Translations under genes and position numbers: made by a program
Shown here: positions 51,808 to 57,360 of the stretch, one piece after another
Numbering within the stretch: the first letter of the stretch is position 1
Layout: every line of letters begins with the position of its first letter
NCBI GenBank assembly: GCA_022701635.1
Contig: JAKOOD010000282.1
Span: forward strand, 1-57,360
Reading direction: 5' to 3'
DNA from: Burkholderiaceae bacterium
GTDB lineage: Bacteria > Pseudomonadota > Gammaproteobacteria > Burkholderiales > Burkholderiaceae_D
Length of the DNA stretch: 57,360 nt
The notes under the pieces: generated by a model
Databases searched by the model: none
What the model saw: only the letters and a program-made list of their open reading frames with translations
Told to the model about the DNA's origin: nothing

Positions 51808-52884
51808 ATGAATACCGAAGAGAATGCGAGTGAAAACGCTATCGCAGCAAGTGTCGCCGAGCTGCGCGAGCAATTTCCGCGCACGCAGGACCTTTACCGC
51901 GAAGTCTGCGTATTACTATTTTTCCGACATGGCATTACGCCAACGGCAAACAAGTTGTATCAGCTGGTCCGCAAGGGTAGTATGTCGGCGCCGACGGAAG
52001 CGCTGAGCCAGTTCTGGAAAACACTGCGCGAACACTCCCGTGTCACGATCGAGCATTCGGACCTCCCAGACGAGTTACGGACGGCAGCTGGAGACCTGGT
52101 GGCGACCCTGTGGAAGTCAGCTCAGTCGAAGTCCCTTGAGTCGGTGGCGACACTTCAGACGGACGCCGCTATCGCAGTCGACAACGCCAAGGCGGACTTG
52201 GCGAGTGAACAGCTTGCCCATGCGGAAGCCCTGCGGTTAGTTGAGAGCCTTCGCTCACAGCTGCACACCAGCGAGAACGACGCGGGTCAACTTCGGGAAG
52301 CGCAAGCGACCGCAGCCGCGATCAGGGAAGGCTTAGAGGTGCGACTGAAAGATGCCCGCGGCGATTTGGAGGCCACGCAAGCGCGCTTGAGGGAGCTGAG
52401 CGCCCAGCATGTCGAGGAGCGAGAACGATTGGCGGACCGTACCCGCTTGGCCGAGGAGAGGTTCGCCGATATGGGAAGGCGCGCGCTACAAGACATCGAC
52501 AGAGAACGCACCGCCGCAGCGAAACTGCAGAAGGCACTTGAAGCGGAGCGAGCCGAGCACATTGCTGCGATCGCGCGAGCACGCGTCGACCATGATGCGG
52601 CCCAGACGAAAATTGCGGAACTCAGGGAACAGATCGGTGCATTGCAGAATGCCGTTGACATCTTGAAGAACGAGCGGGACCGTGACAGACAAGAGCTACA
52701 GTCAGTACGCACAAAGCTAGAGGCAGCGATACGGCAATCGGCCGCGGACAGTGTACGGGCAGACCACTTGCATGACGAGTTGGAGCGGCGTCGCATCGAA
52801 CCTCGGGATGTACAAAACCGTGCCGCAGGTCCCGACGCGAAGGGCAAACGGCGCAGCAAGCCAGGCAGCGCGGGCTCCACATAA
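51808..52884 (+). CDS. KfrA-like DNA-binding coiled-coil protein
   Basis: 358 residues. The first 100 (SVAELREQFPRTQDLYREVC, then GITPTANKLYQLVRKGSMSA) match the KfrA N-terminal DNA-binding domain; residues about 110-330 are one long heptad-rich coiled coil (ASEQLAHAEALRLVESL, then EVRLKDARGDLEATQARLRE); the tail is basic (KGKRRSKPGS). KfrA is an alpha-helical autoregulator of IncP plasmids with a role in stable inheritance. Chromosomal copies occur on mobile elements. ATG 51808 is behind GGAGG. Two palindromes upstream suggest autoregulation, and a dif-like site and an integrase lie just downstream. Confidence 0.85.
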   Translation: MNTEENASENAIAASVAELREQFPRTQDLYREVCVLLFFRHGITPTANKLYQLVRKGSMSAPTEALSQFWKTLREHSRVTIEHSDLPDELRTAAGDLVATLWKSAQSKSLESVATLQTDAAIAVDNAKADLASEQLAHAEALRLVESLRSQLHTSENDAGQLREAQATAAAIREGLEVRLKDARGDLEATQARLRELSAQHVEERERLADRTRLAEERFADMGRRALQDIDRERTAAAKLQKALEAERAEHIAAIARARVDHDAAQTKIAELREQIGALQNAVDILKNERDRDRQELQSVRTKLEAAIRQSAADSVRADHLHDELERRRIEPRDVQNRAAGPDAKGKRRSKPGSAGST

Positions 52885-52996
52885 GCGATTATCGTTCCGC
52901 TCACTATGGGCGGCTGGACCGATGGACGGACGGATGGACAGGGCCAGATGTGCCGATCTATTGCCATAGTTTTCGGGGCGGCCGGAAAATCCACAG

Positions 52997-53123
52997 AACC
53001 TAAAGATAGGTTGGAAACGCCCAGTCCATTTTCCGGACCTAAATGCGTAGCGGAGACGTCAGAAAGCCCGAAATTCATCTCGCACTGAGTCTTAGGTCGT
53101 GAATGGACATATGTTTAGGTCCG
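52997..53123. repeat. Cluster of ACCTAA/TTAGGT motifs beside the dif-like site
   Basis: AACCTAAAGATAGGTT (52997-53012), CGGACCTAAA (53034-53043), TTAGGTC (53092-53098) and TTTAGGTCCG (53114-53123). The second and fourth are exact inverted copies over 10 bp. The cluster occupies the gene-free space between the KfrA-like gene and the integrase end, an iteron- or centromere-like look. Nothing coding is seen between 52885 and 53242. Confidence 0.5.
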
Positions 53124-53174
53124 AGCGCTATCGGCCGGCGCTGGACTTGCCGGCGTTTCGCTCATCCACTTCAA

Positions 53175-53202
53175 ACTTCGCATAATCTATATTATGTCAA
53201 AT
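53175..53202. other. dif-like XerC/XerD recombination site
   Basis: XerC-side arm ACTTCGCATAA (53175-53185), 6-bp centre TCTATA, XerD-side arm TTATGTCAAAT (53192-53202). It matches the 28-bp E. coli dif at 23 positions, and the differences fall where other beta-proteobacterial dif sites also vary. It is either the chromosomal dif near the replication terminus or a copy used by an element that integrates there. Confidence 0.8.
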
Positions 53203-53242
53203 ACGCGTTATGGAAAGGCGCGGCGGCGCCCTCGGAGCAGTC

Positions 53243-54406
53243 TTACATGATCCCTTTTCCATTCACCGACCCGATGATCTCGTCATAACGCTCGTTATCG
53301 GTCTTGTGCAGATACGCCGCCGTGGTGGCGATGTTCGCGTGCCCGGCCGTGTCCTGCAGCGTCTTCAGCTGCACCCCGTTATTCGCATGGTTGGTCAGCA
53401 TGCTGTGGCGCAGCCAGTGTGCCGAGGCCTGGCGCAGCGTCGCCGCCGTGTCGCCGTCGCCCTGGGCATCGGCGGCGCGCGCGGCGTCGGCGAACAGCGC
53501 CTTGATCGCTTCCGATGCCGCCTCGTCCGTGATGCGCGCCAGTTCGCGCGAACGGCTCGACAGGACCAGTGGCGTGCGGTCGGTGCGGCTGCTTTGCGGC
53601 AGCAATTCGAAGGCCTGGCGGTAGTCGCGGAAGGCGTCCAGCATGTCGGGCGGCACCGGCAGGCGGCGCGGTTTATTTCCCTTGCCGGTGACGTCGAGCC
53701 ACCAGCGGCCGTTGCCTTCGGTGTAGATCGCGCCCATCGAGGCGCTGACGATCTCGTTCAGGCGGGCGCCGGTATGGGCAAACGCCACCAGCAGGAAACG
53801 GTCGCGCGCGCGGCGCCGGAACGCCGCCGGCGTGTCGGCCGGCCGGCTGGACACGGTTTGCAGGGCCAGTGCGATCGCGCCCTGGGTCAGGTAGCGCGTG
53901 ATCCGGCTGGCCGATGGCGCCCGCACGTTGCGCACCAGTGCGCCCGGATTGCGCCGCAAATAGCCGGTCTGTTCGGCAAAGCTCATCAGGCCCTTCACCG
54001 CGATCATGGCCTGGCGCCGGCTCGGATCGGACAGCGGCCCGGTGAACGGCCGGTACTGCGGATGGCTGCGCGGCCATTTGGTGGTCGACACCCATGCCGG
54101 CGGCGGATTCTTGAGGAATTCTTTATAGCTGTTCAGGTCGGCGACGTTCAGCTGGACCAGGGTTTTCTGCGCTTCTTCGCGGCACCAGGTCAGGAAGCGG
54201 AATAGTTCCTTCTGCGTGTTCTGGATCGACTTCGCACTCAGCTCGCCGTGGGCGATGAACTCGCGCGCCAGTTCGATGTCGGTGGTGGCTTCGGTGATGG
54301 CATCGTCGGCCAGGCGGTACATCTTGACGTGCATGCGCCCACTCTCTCCGGTGCTGATCTCTTCCGGCCGGGACGGGCCCAGGTCGATTGGCGTAAAGTC
54401 TGGCAT
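53243..54406 (-). CDS. Tyrosine recombinase next to dif, under SOS control
   Basis: 387 residues from MPDFTPIDLG. Core-binding domain (IELAREFIAHGELSAKSIQN with QKELFRFLTW), catalytic domain with Arg in TGARLNEI, HWLRHSML and Tyr in TTAAYLHKTDNERYDE. Its end is 40 bp from the dif-like site. A LexA box covers its promoter (54444-54459). It is a paralogue of the integrase at 20422-21618 with the same layout but only partial identity. It may mobilise DNA at dif or belong to an element left there; XerC and XerD themselves are shorter (about 300 residues) and not the same protein. Confidence 0.9.
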   Translation of the reverse strand: MPDFTPIDLGPSRPEEISTGESGRMHVKMYRLADDAITEATTDIELAREFIAHGELSAKSIQNTQKELFRFLTWCREEAQKTLVQLNVADLNSYKEFLKNPPPAWVSTTKWPRSHPQYRPFTGPLSDPSRRQAMIAVKGLMSFAEQTGYLRRNPGALVRNVRAPSASRITRYLTQGAIALALQTVSSRPADTPAAFRRRARDRFLLVAFAHTGARLNEIVSASMGAIYTEGNGRWWLDVTGKGNKPRRLPVPPDMLDAFRDYRQAFELLPQSSRTDRTPLVLSSRSRELARITDEAASEAIKALFADAARAADAQGDGDTAATLRQASAHWLRHSMLTNHANNGVQLKTLQDTAGHANIATTAAYLHKTDNERYDEIIGSVNGKGIM

Positions 54407-54443
54407 ACGGTACTTGCGAATACGGTGTAATGGGCTGGCAGGG

Positions 54444-54459
54444 CTGTATCTATGTACAG
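54444..54459. promoter_or_regulatory. LexA (SOS) box in the integrase promoter
   Basis: CTGTATCTATGTACAG: CTGT, 8-bp AT-rich spacer, ACAG, the consensus of beta/gamma-proteobacterial LexA. It overlaps a TATACT -10 box on the minus strand, 38 bp upstream of the integrase start. Confidence 0.75.
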
Positions 54460-54486
54460 TATAGCATTCCAGCCGCTCCAATCTGG

Positions 54487-54517
54487 AACTCGACAATATA
54501 TTTGGTAATGTCGAGTT
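54487..54517. repeat. Long inverted repeat upstream of the integrase
   Basis: AACTCGACA (54487-54495) and TGTCGAGTT (54509-54517) are exact complements, with ATATATTTGGTAA between; pairing extends inward except for one position. It could be the integrase core site or another operator. Confidence 0.5.
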
Positions 54518-54598
54518 GAGGATTGTGTGAAAACCGGAGATTTTGATTACTTAGCCTGCGCTGCATTGCACTGCTGGATTACAAAAGGATCGCAAAAC

Positions 54599-54623
54599 CT
54601 CCCGTGGACGAATTCCACGGGAG
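54599..54623 (-). terminator. Terminator of the TonB-dependent receptor gene
   Basis: CTCCCGTGG (54599-54607), 7-base loop, CCACGGGAG (54615-54623). On the minus strand the stem is followed by GTTTTG, 32 bp behind the receptor stop. Confidence 0.7.
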
Positions 54624-54654
54624 TACGGCGAGACTATGAAACGACGTCAAGCTT

Positions 54655-56961
54655 TCAGAAGTTCACCTTGAACTGCGCACCGAGCGTACGCGGTTCGTTC
54701 AAGATGCCGGTCAGGTTGTCGAAGTCGATCGCGCCGACGACTTGCACGCGGTCGGTGATGTTGCGTGCGAACGCCGCCACTTCGTATTTCCCGTCGCTCC
54801 ATTTATAGGCGATGCGTGCCCCGCCCTCCACCAGGGAGCGGGCCTTGTATTCCTTGGCCTCGTACAGGAACATGTTGTAGGTGCTGCGGTAAGCCCAGTC
54901 GGTGGACGCGGAAAAGACCCCGTTTCCGATCGGCGTGCTGTAGAACAGGGAAAAGTTCCCCTGCCACTTCGGCGCGCGCGGCAGCGGATTGCCATCGATG
55001 CGCACGGTGCCGGGGAACGGCCCGGCCGCATTCGTGACCGTACAGCCCGCGCGTCCACCGGTATTCGCAAAGTTGCCGCATTGCTGGACGAACAGCGAGG
55101 CATCCTTGATCTCGGTATCGTTATAGCTCGCGCCGACCGTCATGCGCAGGGCATCGCTCAGCACTGCCTGGAGGTCGAGTTCGACGCCCTGCCCTGTCAC
55201 CTTGTCGGCATTGATCAGCTGGTTCATGTTGACCACGCCGCTGCCCGCGGTCAGCTGCTTGTCCTTGACCCGGTATTGGAACACGCTCGCCGACACGCGT
55301 GCGCGGCGGTCGAACAGTTCTTCCTTGATGCCGGCTTCGAACGACAGGGCTTTCTCGGCGCCGGCGAAGGACGGCCGGTCGGCCAGGCCGTTCAGGCGAC
55401 CCTGCATCGACGGTGCGCGGTAGCCGGTGGCGATGCGGCCGAACAGGTTGGTGTCCCTGTCGAGCGCATAGGTGCCGCTCAGGTCCCAGCTGACGTTGCT
55501 CGAATCGTTATTGATGACGAACGGACCGGCCGTGGTCGCTTCGACGCGCTTGGCCGAAAAGTCCTTCGAATCGTTGGTGTAGCGCAGGCCGGCACGCAGC
55601 TTGAGCTTCTCGCTGACGGTGTAGTTCAGCGAGCCGAACGCTGCCCACGATTTGGTCGACTGGTCTTGCGTCGCGTAGAACGGATTTTGCGGATTGCCGG
55701 GTGCGAGCGAGTCGAAGCTGATGCTGTCGATGCGGATGTCTTCATTGAAGAAGAACAAGCCGCCGATCCACTGCAGCGGCCCTGGCGTGTTGGACTCGGC
55801 GCGGAATTCCTGGGTCAGCTGCCTGTGGTTGGGCAGCACGTCGGCGGTCTCGACGACGAAGGGAATATAGCCCGGCCCCGTCGGCTGGGCGTACACCGCG
55901 CCGTATCCGCCGTCGACGTCGGCGCGGCTATAGAATTTCGCCGTTTCGTAGCCGGTGATGGAGTGCAGCGTGACCTGGTCGAGATTCCAGCGCAGGCGCA
56001 GGTTCGCGCCGTGGGTGCGCAGGGTCTGCTTGTTGATGCCGTCCGTCGGGTAGGAACCGTAATCGAATCCATCCACCAGGTCGCTGGTGCCTTGCTTGAT
56101 GATATTCGCACGGAACAGCGTCGCGTTGTTGTCGAGGTCGCGGGCGTGCACGTTCAGCAGCGCGCTGAAGGCCTTGTTCGGCTGGAACAGCAGCTGCAGG
56201 CGGCCGGCGTTGTCGTGATAGCCTTCCAGGTCACGCGTCCCCGTCGGACGCGGATTGTGCACCCGGTCGTCGCGGTTCTGCGACTGCAGCGAGACGCGCG
56301 CGGCGACGGTCTCGCCCAGCGGGAGATTGAAGACGCCCTCGGCATTCTTGGCGCCGTAGTTGCCGGCGCCGAGGGTCAGGTAGCCTTCAGTCTTGAACAC
56401 CGGGCGCGCCGAATCGAACTTGATGACGCCGGCGGGCGAATTACGGCCGAACAGCGTACCCTGGGGACCGCGCAGGACTTCGATCCGTTCCGTGTCGAAG
56501 ACCGGGAAGCCTTTCAGCATCGGGCTCTCCTGCACGATATCGTCGACGACCAGACCGACCGGTTGCGATGCGTTCAGGTCGAAATCGGTGTTGCCCTGGC
56601 CGCGGATATAGAAACGCGGGAACGAGCGTCCATAGTCGGATTCGACACTGAGGCTGGGCGCACGCCCTGACAGGAAGCGGATGTCCTGGCCGCCGGCAGT
56701 CAAGGTGTCCAGCCGGTCGCCACTGACGGCCGTGATCGACATCGGCACCTCACGAATGTTTTCAGCCCGGCGCTGGGCAGTGACGATCACCACGTCCAGG
56801 CGCTGCGTGCCTTGCGCGCCATTTGCCTGCGCGGCAGGCGTGCTTTCTGCTGGAACGTTTTCCTGAGCCCACACGGTTTGTAGCGGGAAGGCGCCGATGA
56901 TGGCAAGACACATGAGACTACGGCGGCCTGCGCGCGGCAGGGCCATCTGGATTCGCTTCAT
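54655..56961 (-). CDS. TonB-dependent outer-membrane receptor
   Basis: 768 residues. Signal peptide (SLMCLAIIGAFPLQTVWA), TonB-box-like VVIVTAQRRAENIREVPMSI, plug domain with RFYIRGQGNTDFDLNASQP and DTERIEVLRGPQGTLFGRNS, and a 22-strand-type barrel ending in ...LGAQFKVNF with the terminal Phe. It takes up siderophores, glycans or similar compounds by TonB energy. The style (IREVPMSITAVSG) is that of receptors of unknown ligand common in Massilia-like and sphingomonad genomes. ATG 56961 is behind AAGGAAAAG. No ligand-specific genes are adjacent in the window. Confidence 0.92.
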   Translation of the reverse strand: MKRIQMALPRAGRRSLMCLAIIGAFPLQTVWAQENVPAESTPAAQANGAQGTQRLDVVIVTAQRRAENIREVPMSITAVSGDRLDTLTAGGQDIRFLSGRAPSLSVESDYGRSFPRFYIRGQGNTDFDLNASQPVGLVVDDIVQESPMLKGFPVFDTERIEVLRGPQGTLFGRNSPAGVIKFDSARPVFKTEGYLTLGAGNYGAKNAEGVFNLPLGETVAARVSLQSQNRDDRVHNPRPTGTRDLEGYHDNAGRLQLLFQPNKAFSALLNVHARDLDNNATLFRANIIKQGTSDLVDGFDYGSYPTDGINKQTLRTHGANLRLRWNLDQVTLHSITGYETAKFYSRADVDGGYGAVYAQPTGPGYIPFVVETADVLPNHRQLTQEFRAESNTPGPLQWIGGLFFFNEDIRIDSISFDSLAPGNPQNPFYATQDQSTKSWAAFGSLNYTVSEKLKLRAGLRYTNDSKDFSAKRVEATTAGPFVINNDSSNVSWDLSGTYALDRDTNLFGRIATGYRAPSMQGRLNGLADRPSFAGAEKALSFEAGIKEELFDRRARVSASVFQYRVKDKQLTAGSGVVNMNQLINADKVTGQGVELDLQAVLSDALRMTVGASYNDTEIKDASLFVQQCGNFANTGGRAGCTVTNAAGPFPGTVRIDGNPLPRAPKWQGNFSLFYSTPIGNGVFSASTDWAYRSTYNMFLYEAKEYKARSLVEGGARIAYKWSDGKYEVAAFARNITDRVQVVGAIDFDNLTGILNEPRTLGAQFKVNF

Positions 56962-57236
56962 TCTTTTCCTTGCGTGATGACCGCGGCGGGCATTTGCAGA
57001 CAATCTCATGCGAGCGTCGTCAAAGACCCGCCTGCTTGTAAAGACGTAAGTTTAATATTTTGATATGCGCTCTCCAAGGAAAAGTTCGCGCGGTGATGCT
57101 TTTTTGCGAATTTGAACAGGCTGTTCCGCCGGCGCGTATCTCTTTCTCCGCTGGTGCGCATTTCAACCGTGTTTGCACCGATCGCCGACGTACGGGACAA
57201 TGAATGAAACGACAACGTCTTCCGAAAGGAGCATCG

Positions 57237-57360
57237 ATGAGCATCACGGTCAAGAACACGACGCCGGACACCACCAGGGTCACCCTGTTCGGCGAACTGC
57301 AGGACGGCACCTTCGACGCCAAGGTCATGGGCGAAACCGACGTGCCCTACTCCCGTTACT
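57237..57360 (+). CDS. Start of an unidentified gene (partial)
   Basis: ATG 57237 is preceded by AAAGGAG and the frame is open to the end of the window (41 codons). The product starts MSITVKNTTPDTTRVTLFGE and is hydrophilic; no family can be assigned from the part visible. Confidence 0.6.
   Translation, partial: MSITVKNTTPDTTRVTLFGELQDGTFDAKVMGETDVPYSRY

Overview
The window reads as chromosomal DNA from a high-GC betaproteobacterium, most likely Oxalobacteraceae of the Massilia/Telluria type. This is inferred from codon bias, the style of the transporters and receptors, and a proteobacterial dif-like site near 53.2 kb; no ribosomal or tRNA gene is present to confirm it.

0-8.6 kb is catabolic. 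A D-threonine-aldolase-like gene and a LacI-family regulator on the + strand converge on a minus-strand set: ROK sugar kinase, CutC, then behind a perfect 20-bp LacI-type operator an amino-acid-type ABC importer (two permeases, ATPase, binding protein) and a glycosylasparaginase. Together they fit uptake and splitting of N-acetylglucosaminyl-asparagine.

9-31 kb is an AT-richer accessory island. After AraC and XRE remnants comes a translationally coupled Tn7-like transposition module (TnsA-position protein, TnsB, TnsC, TniQ). Behind it lie defence and TA-like genes: XRE regulator with a clear operator and divergent partner, AbiEi-like protein, metallophosphoesterase, HipA kinase plus a broken HipA copy, a tyrosine recombinase, an IetA/IetS-type AAA ATPase and subtilase pair, a SLATT effector plus CD-NTase (CBASS-like), an orphan nitrilase-fold protein, a small protein and a membrane protein.

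31-40 kb handles sulfite: LysR regulator, SorB-like cytochrome c, SorA-like molybdoenzyme, TDT/SLAC1-type exporter, AcfC-like binding protein, YeiH-type exporter and its divergent YeiE-like LysR regulator, with a malate dehydrogenase paralogue in the middle. 40-46.7 kb holds iron export (FetAB) and fluoride resistance: CrcB, a CLC-F type antiporter with DUF190 behind a fluoride riboswitch with a good promoter, plus enolase, a histidine phosphatase and phosphoglycerate mutase. Enolase is the classic fluoride target.

46.7-50.3 kb is a coupled operon of SnoaL-like protein, ECF sigma, anti-sigma, DUF305 and a secreted beta-propeller. 50.5-54.5 kb is a recombination zone: fragments of a P-type ATPase and a TSUP permease, a KfrA-like coiled-coil protein with palindromes in its promoter, a motif cluster, a dif-like site, and a tyrosine recombinase under a LexA box. 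A TonB-dependent receptor and a partial gene close the window.
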